Shown: in pieces, positions 13,043 through 21,963 of the stretch | Layout of the letters: the number at the start of each line of letters is the position of its first letter | Numbering within the stretch: position 1 is the stretch's first letter | Virus record (IMG/VR): IMGVR_UViG_3300047322_000893 | Coordinates: 1-36,727 of that record | Strand: one strand, 5' to 3' | Source of the DNA: a virus | DNA length: 36,727 nt | Position numbers and translations under genes: made by a program | The notes under the pieces: generated by a model | The model's database searches: none | What the model saw: only the letters and a program-made list of their open reading frames with translations | Told to the model about the DNA's origin: nothing

Positions 13043-15061
13043 ATGCCTACGGATATTCCTGATGGTGCAGAGTTGTACCGTGAGGCGTATTTCCGTGGGC
13101 TGCGGCCCGACCCGGATGTCTGGATCGATCAGTGGGCCGATGAGTACATGCGCATTCCGCGTGACACCGGTGCCGCTGAGCCCGGCCAGTACCGCACTTC
13201 ACGTACACCGTACGCCCGCGAGCCCATGCGCTGCCTGTCGCCGGCTCACCCCTGCAAGCGAGTGATCACCATGGTCGCGTCGCAGCTAATGAAAACCCAG
13301 ATTGGTCTCAACTGGATTGGCGGCCTGATGCACATGGCGCCGTCGAACATCCTGGCGCTGTTGCCCAGCTTGGGCCTGGCCAAACGCGTGTCGTCGCGGA
13401 TCGGAAAAACCATCAAGGCGACACCGGTGTTGCGTGAGCGTGTGGCGGCCAGCCGTTCACGGGATTCGCGCAACACCATGGACACCAAGGAGTTCGAGGG
13501 CGGTACCTTGTATGTCACCACCGCCGGCTCAGCGGCCAACTTGTCGGAGCTGTCTGCGCGCTACATCTACGGCGACGAGATCGACCGCTGGGAAGTGGAT
13601 ATCGGCGAGGAGGGCGACCCCATTGAGCTGGCGGAAACGCGGGGCAGTACCTTCGGCCGCAACGCGAAGTTCTATTTCTCCAGCTCTCCCACGATCAAGG
13701 GCGCCTCGCGAATCTCCGATTTGTTCGAGGGCAGCGATCAGCGTCACTACTACGTGCCGTGCCCGTATTGTGGTCACATGCAGACACTTGAGTGGGAAAA
13801 CCTTCTCTACTCGGCCGACTTCAGCGTAGTGCATTACAAGTGCGCGGCGTCCGGGATGGACTGTGACGTACTGATCGATGAATACCACAAGGGTGAAATG
13901 CTCGCCAAAGGCGAGTGGCGCGCCCATGCCGAGGGCGACGGCGAGACGGTGGGCTTTCACCTCAACGCACTGTATTCACCCCTCGGCTGGATGGACTGGA
14001 AGTCGCTGGCCAAGCAATTCGAGAAGGCCAAAAAAGCCCAGGCCAAAGGCGATCTTGAACCCATGCAGGTGTTTTACAACACCCGGCTGGCGAAGGTTTG
14101 GGACGCCGCTCAAGAGCAAACCAAGGCCAATGTGCTGCGAGCACGGGCGCGCTTGGAGCTCTTCGGATTGGGTTCGATGCCAGCGACGGTGTTGATGATC
14201 ACCGGTGCCGTCGACGTTCAGGCCAATCGCCTGGAGTTTATGGCGATGGGCTGGGGTGTCGGCATGGAGCGCTGGGTCATCGATTACCAGATCGTCTCGG
14301 GCGACCCCGCCGATGAACGCACCTGGGCCGCGCTGGACGAGTTACTCAAAGCCAAGTATCGCCATCCGTGTGGTGTCGGCCTCGGCATTCTAGCGGTGGC
14401 GGTTGACTCCGGTGGCCACCACACCGACGAGGTCTATCAGTTCTGCCGCGTCCGTCGCTGGCGCAATGTCTTCGCCATCAAGGGCGCGAGCAAGCCTGGC
14501 AAGCCGGTGATTGCTCAGCGCCCATCGATGGTGGACGTCACCTGGAAAGGTCAGACCGAGCGCAACGGCGCCGAGCTGTGGTTCGTCGGTACCGATACCG
14601 CGAAGGACTGGATTTACAACCGCTACCCATTCGAAGCCGGTCCAGGGGCATTGCACTTCGCCAATGACCTGCCCGACGATTTCTTCGATCAGTGTGTCGC
14701 CGAGCGTAAGGTCGCGCGTTACATCCGTGGTCACAAGCGTATCGAATGGGTCAAGGGCAAGACCGAACGCAACGAAGCGCTCGACCTGATGGTGTACTGC
14801 CTGGCCATGGCCCATTACCTGGGTCTTAATCGCTACAAGGAGCACGACTGGGAGCGGGTGCGCCAGTCGCTGGCACAGTCAGGTCTGTTCGACGAAGGCA
14901 TCAAGCCCGTGCAGGGCGAGCGCGTCAGTAATGCCGAGCAAAACGTACCCGCTGTTGTACCGCAACCAGCTCCGCAGCCACTTGCTCCTGTCGTGCAATC
15001 GCGACCCGCAGCACCACCTCAACGCCGCAGCTCCAGTAGCGGTTACCTGAAGAGACGCTGA
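13043..15061 (+). CDS. Terminase large subunit, lambda gpA family
   Basis: 672 residues, the normal size for the lambda gpA (GpA) family. The ATPase part has the deviant Walker A region MVASQLMKTQIGLNW (77-91) and Walker B IYGDEIDRW (175-183). A Cys pair CPYCGH (240-245) follows, as in relatives. The C-terminal half begins GAVDVQANRLEFMAMGWG, the start of the RNase-H-like nuclease that cuts concatemers at cos. This protein drives DNA packaging into the prohead through the portal. Membership in the gpA family argues for cos rather than headful packaging. Confidence 0.95.
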   Translation: MPTDIPDGAELYREAYFRGLRPDPDVWIDQWADEYMRIPRDTGAAEPGQYRTSRTPYAREPMRCLSPAHPCKRVITMVASQLMKTQIGLNWIGGLMHMAPSNILALLPSLGLAKRVSSRIGKTIKATPVLRERVAASRSRDSRNTMDTKEFEGGTLYVTTAGSAANLSELSARYIYGDEIDRWEVDIGEEGDPIELAETRGSTFGRNAKFYFSSSPTIKGASRISDLFEGSDQRHYYVPCPYCGHMQTLEWENLLYSADFSVVHYKCAASGMDCDVLIDEYHKGEMLAKGEWRAHAEGDGETVGFHLNALYSPLGWMDWKSLAKQFEKAKKAQAKGDLEPMQVFYNTRLAKVWDAAQEQTKANVLRARARLELFGLGSMPATVLMITGAVDVQANRLEFMAMGWGVGMERWVIDYQIVSGDPADERTWAALDELLKAKYRHPCGVGLGILAVAVDSGGHHTDEVYQFCRVRRWRNVFAIKGASKPGKPVIAQRPSMVDVTWKGQTERNGAELWFVGTDTAKDWIYNRYPFEAGPGALHFANDLPDDFFDQCVAERKVARYIRGHKRIEWVKGKTERNEALDLMVYCLAMAHYLGLNRYKEHDWERVRQSLAQSGLFDEGIKPVQGERVSNAEQNVPAVVPQPAPQPLAPVVQSRPAAPPQRRSSSSGYLKRR

Positions 15062-15062
15062 T

Positions 15063-15269
15063 ATGTCATTTACCCAGAAGCACCTCGACGCAGTTGAGGC
15101 GGCCATCGCTCGCGGTGAGAAAACCGTGCGCTACACCGACCGTACCGTGGAGTACCGTTCGGTCGATGAGCTGCTGAAAGCTCGTGACGAGATCCGCACC
15201 TCGCTGGTGAACTCAGCCGGACCGCGCTCCCGCGTGGTCCGGCTGTACCACGGAGGCAAAGGACTCTAA
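15063..15269 (+). CDS. gpW-type head-tail joining protein (68 aa)
   Basis: A 68-residue protein with MSFTQKHLDAVEAAIARGEK, then TVEYRSVDELLKARDEIRTS, the gpW fold pattern: an N-terminal helix, a beta-hairpin around VRYTDRTVEYRS, and a second helix. gpW sits at the connector and is needed for tail attachment. Size and position between terminase and portal match lambda exactly. Its stop overlaps the portal start by one base. Confidence 0.9.
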   Translation: MSFTQKHLDAVEAAIARGEKTVRYTDRTVEYRSVDELLKARDEIRTSLVNSAGPRSRVVRLYHGGKGL

Positions 15270-16750
15270 TGGCCCGCCACTATCCGACGCTCACCCGTAA
15301 CGGATTCGTGTTGCCGTCGAACATCAAGGCCAGTTACGAAGGCGCCGGAGAGGGCCGCCGATCCACTGGTTGGGATGCGCCGGACAACGGGATCAACAGC
15401 ATCAACACTCCGGCGCTGCGCAATCTGCGATCACGGTCGCGGGCAGCGGTTCGTAATGATCCGTATGCCTACAACGTCATCGACAAACGCGTCAGCAATC
15501 TGATCGGTACCGGCATCACGCCGCGACCGAAAACCGACAACGAAGCCCTGCGCAAACTGTTGCAAGAACTGTGGGACGACTGGGTCGATGAGTCGGATGC
15601 CGATGAGCGCACCGACTTCAACGGCCAACAGGCGCTGGTGGCTCGCACGGTGGAAACCTCAGGCGAATGTTTTATGCGGCTGCGTCCGCGTGGCCTGGAC
15701 GAAGGCCTCGCGGTGCCGTTGCAGTTGCAGATCCTGGCACCGGAGTTCGTGCCGCATGACAAGTTCGAAACCACCCGCGACGGCAACTTTATCCGCGCGG
15801 GGATCGAGTTCACGCCCGGCGGCAAGCGGGTGGCGTACTGGATGTACCTGGCGCATCCGCGCGATGCCTCGTCACTGAACGCCGGTTACAACCAACTGGT
15901 GCGGGTGCCTGCGGCGCAGGTGCTGCACATCTTTGAACCGGTCGAGCCGGGCCAGTTGCGCGGCGTACCGCGCTTGTCGCCGGTGTTGAAACGCCTGCGC
16001 AGTCTCGACAATTACGACGACGCGGTGCTGTTCCGCCAGGAGGTGGCCAACCTGTTTGCCGGGTTTATCAGCCGGCCAGCCCCGGACTCCGGCCCCGTGC
16101 CGAGAGACCCGGTTACCGGTCAACCGCTGAGCCTGGACGGCGATGGCTTCACGCCGATGGTCGCCTTGGAGCCCGGCACCATGCAGGAGTTGGGACCAGG
16201 TGAAGAGGTTGAGTTTTCCAAACCACCGGACGCCGGCAACAACTATCCGGACTTCATGCGGCAACAACTGATGGCGGCTGCCGCCGGTACCGGAACGCCC
16301 TACGAGATCCTCACCGGCGACATGCGCGAGGTTAACGACCGGGCGTTGCGGGTCGTGCTCAACGAGTTCCGGCGCCGCCTGGAGCAACTGCAATTCAGCG
16401 TGTATGTGCATCAACTCTGCCGTCCCGTGCGGGCAGCCTGGATGGACATGGCCGTGCTGTCGGGTGCCTTGGTGCTTGAGGACTACGCCCAGCGTCGCCG
16501 CGAATACCTGCGTACCCGCTGGGTGCCGCAAGGCTGGGCCTACATCCAGCCGGTACAAGACGTGCAGGCGCGGCGCATGGAAGTGCAGGCAGGCTTTGCC
16601 TCGCGCAGCGAGATGGTCCTGCGTACCGGTTACGACGCCGAAACGGTCGACGCCGAAAACGCGGCCGACCTGGCCCGGGCCACAGCCCTTGGCCTCAACT
16701 ACAACACCCTTGAAGCCGTCGAGCCGCTCGACGACAAGGAGCAACCATGA
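15269..16750 (+). CDS. Portal protein, lambda gpB family
   Basis: 493 residues beginning MARHYPTLTRNGFVLPSNIK, with family signatures RSRAAVRNDPYAYNVIDK near the start, VANLFAGFISRPA in the middle and the SPF/cos-type LTGDMREVNDRALRVVLNEF in the crown/stem part. The portal forms the dodecameric ring at one vertex through which terminase pumps DNA and to which the head-tail connector binds. Length is close to lambda gpB. The last four bases (ATGA) overlap the protease gene. Confidence 0.94.
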   Translation: MARHYPTLTRNGFVLPSNIKASYEGAGEGRRSTGWDAPDNGINSINTPALRNLRSRSRAAVRNDPYAYNVIDKRVSNLIGTGITPRPKTDNEALRKLLQELWDDWVDESDADERTDFNGQQALVARTVETSGECFMRLRPRGLDEGLAVPLQLQILAPEFVPHDKFETTRDGNFIRAGIEFTPGGKRVAYWMYLAHPRDASSLNAGYNQLVRVPAAQVLHIFEPVEPGQLRGVPRLSPVLKRLRSLDNYDDAVLFRQEVANLFAGFISRPAPDSGPVPRDPVTGQPLSLDGDGFTPMVALEPGTMQELGPGEEVEFSKPPDAGNNYPDFMRQQLMAAAAGTGTPYEILTGDMREVNDRALRVVLNEFRRRLEQLQFSVYVHQLCRPVRAAWMDMAVLSGALVLEDYAQRRREYLRTRWVPQGWAYIQPVQDVQARRMEVQAGFASRSEMVLRTGYDAETVDAENAADLARATALGLNYNTLEAVEPLDDKEQP

Positions 16751-17901
16751 GCAAAAAAGCGCGACCGAGCATTTACAACCGGGCGGGCCAGCGTGTGCCG
16801 GTGCAAGACAAGACCTGGTATGCCCTGCAGGCCAGCGGCGACGCCGCCGAGCGAGTGATCGAAGTGTTCGTCTATGGCGAGATCGGTGGCTGGGGAATTA
16901 CCGCCAATCAGTTTGTGCAAGACCTGCGCGCGATGGACGATGGCGTCTCGCCGGTGATTGCGGCCTTCAATAGCATCGGTGGTGATTTGTTCGACGGACT
17001 GGCCATGCACAATGCGCTGTCGCGTTTGGGGGAGCGTTGCACAGGTCGAATCGATGCGCTGGCGGCCAGTGCAGCCAGCGTGGCCGTGTGTGGTGCGCAC
17101 CGAGTGGTGATCGCCTCAAACGCCATGTTGATGATTCACAACCCTTGGACTTACGCGGCCGGGGATGCCGAAGATTTCCGTAAAGTGGCCGACGTTCTCG
17201 ATCAGACGATGGAAGCCATCATAGCGGCCTACAAGGCCAAGGCACCGGACATCGATGAGGTCGAGTTGCGACGCTTGGTCGCGAACGAAACATGGTTGAC
17301 CGCCAGTGAAGCGGTGGCCTTGGGGCTGGCTGATGAGGTCGGCGAAGGCGTCAAGGTCAAGGCCTGTCTCGGCCAAGGGGCCGTGTTGCAGCGGTACCAG
17401 CATGCACCGGCGGAATTGCTCGCGCAGCTTGATGAACCACCGGAGACAGGGTCGGATTTGGAGCCTGAGGATCCGCCGCCGATACCGCCCGTAGTCGACT
17501 CGGCAAAGTTAGCCCTGATGATTACCCAGCGCTGCGCTGAGGCGGGGATCAGCAATCTTGTCGATTCGCTTCTCAGCTCCACCAAACTCGAAAACGAGGA
17601 AATCGTCCAGGCCGAGTTGGTCCGTGCCAAGGCCGTGAATGACTTGTGTGTGGCTGCACGCTTGCCGGAGTTCAGCGCCGAGTTTGTTGCGGCAGGGCTG
17701 GACGTCGCAGCTGTTCGAGCGCGCCTGTTCGACAAAATCGTCACCAGCGGCAAGGGCTTCGAAATCGACAACAGCTTGCCGCTGGACGATGACCCAGCGC
17801 CAAAGGTGCGGGCCAAACAAATCGATCAACCATCCATCTGGTCTGCCCGCCAAGCCGCGCAGACCGGTAAATCCCGATCTGCGACAGGAGCAAGACGATG
17901 A
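16747..17901 (+). CDS. ClpP-type head maturation protease / scaffold
   Basis: 384 residues. The N-terminal 200 have the crotonase/ClpP fold: VFVYGEIGGWGITANQF, the oxyanion-type FNSIGGDLFDGLAMHNAL, the probable nucleophile S111 in LAASAASVAV, and H131 in MLMIHNPWTY. The C-terminal 180, after a Pro-rich linker (EDPPPIPPVV), probably acts as scaffold, as in lambda gpC/Nu3. The protease trims head proteins during prohead assembly. No internal scaffold start was identified with confidence. It overlaps both neighbours by 4 bases. Confidence 0.9.
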   Translation: MSKKARPSIYNRAGQRVPVQDKTWYALQASGDAAERVIEVFVYGEIGGWGITANQFVQDLRAMDDGVSPVIAAFNSIGGDLFDGLAMHNALSRLGERCTGRIDALAASAASVAVCGAHRVVIASNAMLMIHNPWTYAAGDAEDFRKVADVLDQTMEAIIAAYKAKAPDIDEVELRRLVANETWLTASEAVALGLADEVGEGVKVKACLGQGAVLQRYQHAPAELLAQLDEPPETGSDLEPEDPPPIPPVVDSAKLALMITQRCAEAGISNLVDSLLSSTKLENEEIVQAELVRAKAVNDLCVAARLPEFSAEFVAAGLDVAAVRARLFDKIVTSGKGFEIDNSLPLDDDPAPKVRAKQIDQPSIWSARQAAQTGKSRSATGARR

Positions 17902-18242
17902 CCATTCAACGCGAACCCATGCATGCAGGCGAGTTTCTCCTGTCTGAAGGGGCGGGTACCATTTCCCGCGAATCCATCAATGTTGCCGCCGGCCCAGCAC
18001 TGGAGCCGGGGCAGATCCTGGGATTGGTTACCGCAACCGCTGAGTTTGCCCCTTACGACCCGACTGCCGAAGACGGCACCGAAAACGCCATCGCCATTCT
18101 CTTCGGCCCCTTGGGCGAGTCGGATGTTGTGCGTCGCGGTCGCGCCGTGGTCCGCCTTGCCGAAGTCAGCGAAGTCCACCTGACTGGCCTTGATCCTGCG
18201 GCTGAAAAAGCACTGGCGACCCACTTCCTGATTGTCCGCTAA
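17898..18242 (+). CDS. Head decoration protein, lambda gpD family
   Basis: 114 residues: MTIQREPMHAGEFLLSEGAG followed by ISRESINVAAGPALEPGQIL and the ending ALATHFLIVR. The 'sr..vtva.G..l.aGtvLG..t..g.y.py' pattern is that of lambda gpD trimers, which bind at capsid three-fold axes and stabilise the expanded head. Its start overlaps the protease stop (ATGA). A terminator-like hairpin separates it from the major capsid gene. Confidence 0.93.
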   Translation: MTIQREPMHAGEFLLSEGAGTISRESINVAAGPALEPGQILGLVTATAEFAPYDPTAEDGTENAIAILFGPLGESDVVRRGRAVVRLAEVSEVHLTGLDPAAEKALATHFLIVR

Positions 18243-18265
18243 AGACGACCACCCTGATTCCCCAG

Positions 18266-18286
18266 CCCGCCCAGTGCGGGTTTTTT
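18266..18286 (+). terminator. Hairpin with T-run before the major capsid gene
   Basis: CCCGC-CCAGT-GCGGG followed by six T. The same 15 bases recur before 21404. It is followed by TCTGGAGA as ribosome binding site for the capsid gene, so it probably attenuates or protects transcripts rather than ending the operon. Confidence 0.75.
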
Positions 18287-18305
18287 GTTTTCTGGAGATA
18301 GCTAC

Positions 18306-19301
18306 ATGGCTGACATTGAAATCTTTAACGATGACGCGTTTTCGGTCTCTTCGCTGACCGCCGCCATCAACGAACAGGAATACCTCCCGGGCCGCATCAG
18401 TAGCCTCGGCCTGTTCCAGGAAGAGGGCATCAACACCCTGACCGTGCAGATCGAAAAAGACGGCGATACCCTGGCCCTGGTACCAGCGGGTGAGCGCGGC
18501 ACGTCCGGCCTCGTGGTCAGCGGCACAAAGCGCAACCTGATCCCTTTCAATACCGTGCACCTGCCGCAACGCTTTGCGATCAAGGCTGACGAGATCCAGG
18601 GCATTCGTGCCTTCGGCACCCGTTCTGAATTGCAGGCAGTGCAGGACGTGGTCAACAAGCGCCTGGCCAAAGCGCGTCGGCAGCTGGATGCCACGCACGA
18701 ATTCCAGCGCATGGGCGCGCTGAATGGCCAGATCCTTGATGCGGACGGCACCACCGTCTTGCTCGACATTTACAAAACCTTTGGCGTGACCCGCAAGAAA
18801 ATGTCCATGGGGCTGAACAGTCCGGACACCGAACTTCGCGTCAAGTGTGGTGATGCGCTGGACCTGCAGGAGGAAGCCCTGGGCAGTATCACCAGCACCG
18901 GCTCGCGGGCCCTGTGCGGTAAGAATTTTTGGAACAAGCTGCTGGTCCACACGTCGGTTAAAGAAACCTACCTCAACAGTCAGCAGGCGGCGGCATTGCG
19001 CGGCGATGCCCGCGAAAGTTTCGAATTCGGCGGCATTGTGTGGGAGCGTTATCGCGGCAAGATCGCCGGCGTGACCTTCATCCACGACGACAAGGCGCTG
19101 CTGATTCCCGAAGGCGTGCCGGACCTGTACATCTCGGTGTTCGCGCCGGCCGACTACATGGAAACGGTCAACACCGAAGGCGTGCCGTACTACAGCAAGA
19201 TCGAGCCGATGCCCTTCAATAAAGGCATGGCCGGTGAAGCGCAGTCGAACCCACTGCACCTGTGCACTCGACCGCTCGCGCAAATTCTGCTGGAACTCTG
19301 A
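18306..19301 (+). CDS. Major capsid protein, lambda gpE family
   Basis: 331 residues from ATG 18306 (MADIEIFNDDAFSVSSLTAA), supported by CTGGAGA; an upstream in-frame start at 18285 lies over the hairpin and is unlikely. Family features include the N-terminal 'F....L.....l...p..p..l...glF' pattern, LIPFNTVHLPQRFAIKADEI and the C-terminal PFNKGMAGEAQSNPLHLCTR. It forms the HK97-fold shell. Position after gpD is as in lambda. Confidence 0.94.
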   Translation: MADIEIFNDDAFSVSSLTAAINEQEYLPGRISSLGLFQEEGINTLTVQIEKDGDTLALVPAGERGTSGLVVSGTKRNLIPFNTVHLPQRFAIKADEIQGIRAFGTRSELQAVQDVVNKRLAKARRQLDATHEFQRMGALNGQILDADGTTVLLDIYKTFGVTRKKMSMGLNSPDTELRVKCGDALDLQEEALGSITSTGSRALCGKNFWNKLLVHTSVKETYLNSQQAAALRGDARESFEFGGIVWERYRGKIAGVTFIHDDKALLIPEGVPDLYISVFAPADYMETVNTEGVPYYSKIEPMPFNKGMAGEAQSNPLHLCTRPLAQILLEL

Positions 19302-19303
19302 CC

Positions 19304-19624
19304 ATGGGCTTTCGCGATCTGATTGCCGAGGTCGATGCCGTGGTGTTCGAAACCCTGGGCGACAGCGCGCGGATCGAAGGCCGTGACGAACCGGTGCTCG
19401 GTATGTTCGCCGCACCCTGGCTTCAGCCGAAGTTCGGCAAGCTCAACACGGGCCTACGCGAACCGCGATTCGAGATCCGCGTCAGCGACTCAGCGGGCCT
19501 GCAACAGGGCATGTTGGTCAGTATCGACTTGCCCGCGCTGGACGGCGGTGGCGATTACGACCTGCTGCTGCTGGAGCCGAGTGGCGACGGCCTGGTCGCC
19601 TTGATCCTGAGGATGCGTGCATGA
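19304..19624 (+). CDS. Head-tail completion protein, FII/Gifsy-2-like (106 aa)
   Basis: 106 residues: MGFRDLIAEVDAVVFETLGD, then VLGMFAAPWLQPKFGKLNT and a C-terminal strand pattern YDLLLLEPSGDGLVALILR. This is the pattern of small prophage proteins (Gifsy-2 type, structurally like lambda FII) that form the head-tail interface. The start is the first ATG after the capsid stop, 2 bases on. Its stop overlaps the next ATG. Confidence 0.72.
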   Translation: MGFRDLIAEVDAVVFETLGDSARIEGRDEPVLGMFAAPWLQPKFGKLNTGLREPRFEIRVSDSAGLQQGMLVSIDLPALDGGGDYDLLLLEPSGDGLVALILRMRA

Positions 19625-20274
19625 ATGTCGGTAGCAACTTCAAGTCCTCGGCCGACGGCGGAATGATCTCGATTCAGTCTTCGTCGGCGGATCTGCAAGC
19701 GTTCCAGGAGCTGGCCAAACTAGTGCCCAAAGCGGCTGCCGCCGCGCACCGTCGCGCGATCAACAAGACGTTGGGTTGGTTGCGCACGCACATCGCCCGG
19801 GCGGTCAGTCGACAGGAACGCATCGCCGTCGCGGCAGTGCGTCAGCGGTTGCGCAGCTACCCGGTCACCGGTGGGGCCATGAGCGGTAAATTGTGGTTCG
19901 GATTGAACGCCATCGAGTCCATCCGGATCGGCCGCGCCAGACAGACCAGCAGCGGCGTGTCGGTGGCCGGGCGGCGGTATCAGGGGGCGTTCTTCAAGCA
20001 GGTCTACGGCAACAAGCCCGACATCTGGATTCGCACGGCGAGCAAACACTTCAACCCGGATGATTACCCCGACAGCACTGTCAGTGCGCGGGGTGGTGCC
20101 AGTTCGGGCTGGATTGCGGAGAACGACAGTCGCTTCCCGCTGGCCAAGGCCAAAGTCTCCCTGGAGCAGGCGCGTCCGCATTTCGACACTTGGGTGCGCA
20201 AGGCCGATGAACGCCTGCTGCAGATCCTGCAGCAGGAACTCAATTTTGAGCTGCAAAAGTACCTGAAGGGGTAA
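19621..20274 (+). CDS. Minor tail protein Z family (217 aa)
   Basis: 217 residues. FQELAKLVPKAAAAAHRRAI, then NKTLGWLRTHIARAVSRQER and a basic middle (VRQRLRSYPVTGG, KLWFGLNAIESIRIGRARQT) match the phage minor tail Z family (lambda gpZ). gpZ acts at the head-proximal tail end during tail completion. The C-terminal helix (DERLLQILQQELNFELQKYL) is typical. It lies between head completion and tail genes, as expected. Confidence 0.82.
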   Translation: MNVGSNFKSSADGGMISIQSSSADLQAFQELAKLVPKAAAAAHRRAINKTLGWLRTHIARAVSRQERIAVAAVRQRLRSYPVTGGAMSGKLWFGLNAIESIRIGRARQTSSGVSVAGRRYQGAFFKQVYGNKPDIWIRTASKHFNPDDYPDSTVSARGGASSGWIAENDSRFPLAKAKVSLEQARPHFDTWVRKADERLLQILQQELNFELQKYLKG

Positions 20275-20278
20275 TGAC

Positions 20279-20797
20279 GTGTCGGATGAGCCATTTAGCC
20301 TGGAGCAGTTCTATCGGGCCGTCGAGCAACAGCTGGTCGCGGAATTGCCGGGCGTACGTGCGGTGACGGCCTGGCCTAAAATCGAAGATCGTGTCGCGCT
20401 GCCGGCGGTGTTTCTGGAGATGGCCGAGTTCGAACCCGGTACCGACATCGGCACCGGAGAAACAACGCTGGTGTGCAAGTTCGAAGCGCGCATCGTCGTC
20501 GACCCGATCCAGCGACATCACCATCAGCAAGCCGTGCAACTGGCTACTCAGCTGGCGTTGATCCTTCGGGCGCAAACCTGGGGGCTGGAAGTCGAGCCGG
20601 CGGTGTTCATACAAGCCGGGCAGGACTGGACTCGGCCGGAACTGGATGGTTACACCGTCTGGCTGGTGGAATGGAGTCAGCAGATCTACCTCGGCCCGCA
20701 GCAGTGGCCGTGGCCCGATGAGCCGCCGGGCTCACTGTGGTTCGGTTTCAACAACGACACCAAAGAGCAGTTCTTTCCTGCGGATGAGGTGCCATGA
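20279..20797 (+). CDS. Putative tail terminator/completion protein (172 aa)
   Basis: It starts at GTG 20279 (SDEPFSLEQFYRAVEQQLV) five bases after gene Z. An alpha/beta layout with an N-terminal helix, LPAVFLEMAEFEPG, the strand TTLVCKFEARIVVD and the C-terminal VEWSQQIYLG resembles the fold of tail terminators such as lambda gpU or Mu gp37. Those cap the tube and join it to the head. The position before gpV supports this. No decisive motif exists, so the call is by layout. Confidence 0.55.
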   Translation: MSDEPFSLEQFYRAVEQQLVAELPGVRAVTAWPKIEDRVALPAVFLEMAEFEPGTDIGTGETTLVCKFEARIVVDPIQRHHHQQAVQLATQLALILRAQTWGLEVEPAVFIQAGQDWTRPELDGYTVWLVEWSQQIYLGPQQWPWPDEPPGSLWFGFNNDTKEQFFPADEVP

Positions 20798-21351
20798 GTT
20801 ACGCCCTGGCTGAACATGACCGCATGATCGCCGCGATGTTGATGCCGTGTGTCGTGGTCGGGGTGGATCTGGCGGCGGCCGCCGTTCGGGTGCAGTCCGG
20901 TGACTGGGTCAGCGCCTGGGTGCGTTGGCACAGTTTGGCGGCCGGCAAGGCCCGACACTGGCGGGCGCCGAGCCTGAATGAGCAGGGGGTGTTGTTCAAC
21001 CCCAGTGGTCAGGCCGGCATGGGCACCTTTATTCCCGGGCTGTACGGCGATGCCGGCGGGCAACCGGATAACCGTGATCATGTGGAAGTCTGGCGTTTCG
21101 AGGATGGTGGTTCGCTGGTGTACGACTGGGAAGCCAAGAGCTACACCATCACCCTGCCAAGCGGGACGGTATCGATCAAGGTCGGCAGCACCGAAGCGGT
21201 GGTGACTGACAGCGCCGTCAACGTCACCAGCGGGATGATCAACCTGAATGGCGCGGTGAATATCGACGGGCCGTTGCATGTCACGCAGGACATCACCAGT
21301 GATGCGGCCATTATCGACACGACGGGCAACACGCCCAACCAAAAGCATTAA
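20794..21351 (+). CDS. Baseplate spike protein gpV
   Basis: 185 residues: MSYALAEHDRMIAAMLMPCV, then an OB-fold part (VRVQSGDWVSAWVRWHSLAA, NEQGVLFNPSGQAGMGTFIP) and a repetitive beta-helix (VSIKVGSTEAVVTDSAVNVT, MINLNGAVNIDGPLHVTQDI) ending TGNTPNQKH. This is the P2 gpV/R-pyocin spike: a trimeric needle that pierces the outer membrane. It opens the contractile-tail block and overlaps the preceding gene by ATGA. Confidence 0.93.
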   Translation: MSYALAEHDRMIAAMLMPCVVVGVDLAAAAVRVQSGDWVSAWVRWHSLAAGKARHWRAPSLNEQGVLFNPSGQAGMGTFIPGLYGDAGGQPDNRDHVEVWRFEDGGSLVYDWEAKSYTITLPSGTVSIKVGSTEAVVTDSAVNVTSGMINLNGAVNIDGPLHVTQDITSDAAIIDTTGNTPNQKH

Positions 21352-21360
21352 TTTCAACCG

Positions 21361-21385
21361 AAAGCCCGCCCAGTGCGGGCTTTTT
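21361..21385 (+). terminator. Hairpin with T-run after gpV
   Basis: AAAGCCCGC-CCAGT-GCGGGCTTT followed by T; a 9-bp stem. Its central 15 bases are identical to the hairpin before the capsid gene, and it is likewise followed by CTGGAGA ahead of the next start. Confidence 0.75.
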
Positions 21386-21403
21386 CATGCCTGGAGAAAA
21401 CAC

Positions 21404-21631
21404 ATGGCCAAGCCCACTGAGGCGCCTGCCCCTGATGAACACTCGGTCATCGAACCGACGCCGGAATTCTCGACCTTCCGTGACACGGTTTACACCTCGC
21501 GTGTCCTGATCGTGCCCGAAACCGGCCGTGCGTTGGCCGTGACCAAAGGGCAGGTGCAGGTAAAAACTGCAGATGTCGAAGCCATCACCTTTCTGAAATC
21601 CCACCCGGACCTTCAGCCGCTCATGGAGTGA
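21404..21631 (+). CDS. Small hypothetical tail-region protein (75 aa)
   Basis: ATG 21404 follows CTGGAGA. The product begins MAKPTEAPAPDEHSVIEPTP and continues with DTVYTSRVLIVPETGRALAV. It has a disordered Pro/Glu N-terminus and a short beta-rich C-terminus. No known function; small genes between V and W are common in this phage type. Its dedicated hairpin and good ribosome binding site suggest strong translation. Confidence 0.75.
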   Translation: MAKPTEAPAPDEHSVIEPTPEFSTFRDTVYTSRVLIVPETGRALAVTKGQVQVKTADVEAITFLKSHPDLQPLME

Positions 21632-21636
21632 TGTCG

Positions 21637-21963
21637 ATGATCGGAATGGACCGCCACACCGGCCAACCCATTTCCGGCGTCGAGCACCTTCGCCAGTCCA
21701 TTGCGGACATTTTGGCCACGCCGCTGGGCAGCCGCCGTTATCGGCCGGAGTACGGCAGCACGCTCCGGCGCTTCGTTGACCTGCCGGTGAACGAAGGCTG
21801 GAAGAGCGCGGTACAGGCCGAAGTCGCCCGCGCCCTTGGGCGCTGGGAGCCGCGTTTGCGCCTGGAGCGCGTGCGCGTGCTGTCCGTCCTGAATGGCGTA
21901 ATCAATCTGCAAGTTAGCGGCGAATACGTCAGCGAAGGTGTGTTGCTGGAGGTGAGTGCATGA
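21637..21963 (+). CDS. Baseplate wedge protein gpW/gp25
   Basis: 108 residues from ATG 21637 (MIGMDRHTGQPISGVEHLRQ), preceded by GGAG 8 bases upstream. In-frame starts at 21628 and 21631 overlap the previous stop but are less well placed. The GP25-like core SIADILATPLGSRRYRPEYG includes the conserved 'l.T..G.r...p..G' and is followed by LRRFVDLPVNE. gp25 joins baseplate wedges to the first sheath ring. It overlaps gene J by 4 bases. Confidence 0.92.
   Translation: MIGMDRHTGQPISGVEHLRQSIADILATPLGSRRYRPEYGSTLRRFVDLPVNEGWKSAVQAEVARALGRWEPRLRLERVRVLSVLNGVINLQVSGEYVSEGVLLEVSA

Noticed and set aside
17826-19415. Minus-strand open frame of 529 codons across the decoration and capsid genes
   Set aside because: It covers gpD, an intergenic hairpin and gpE, all solid plus-strand features; composition is shadow-like and it has no ribosome binding site.
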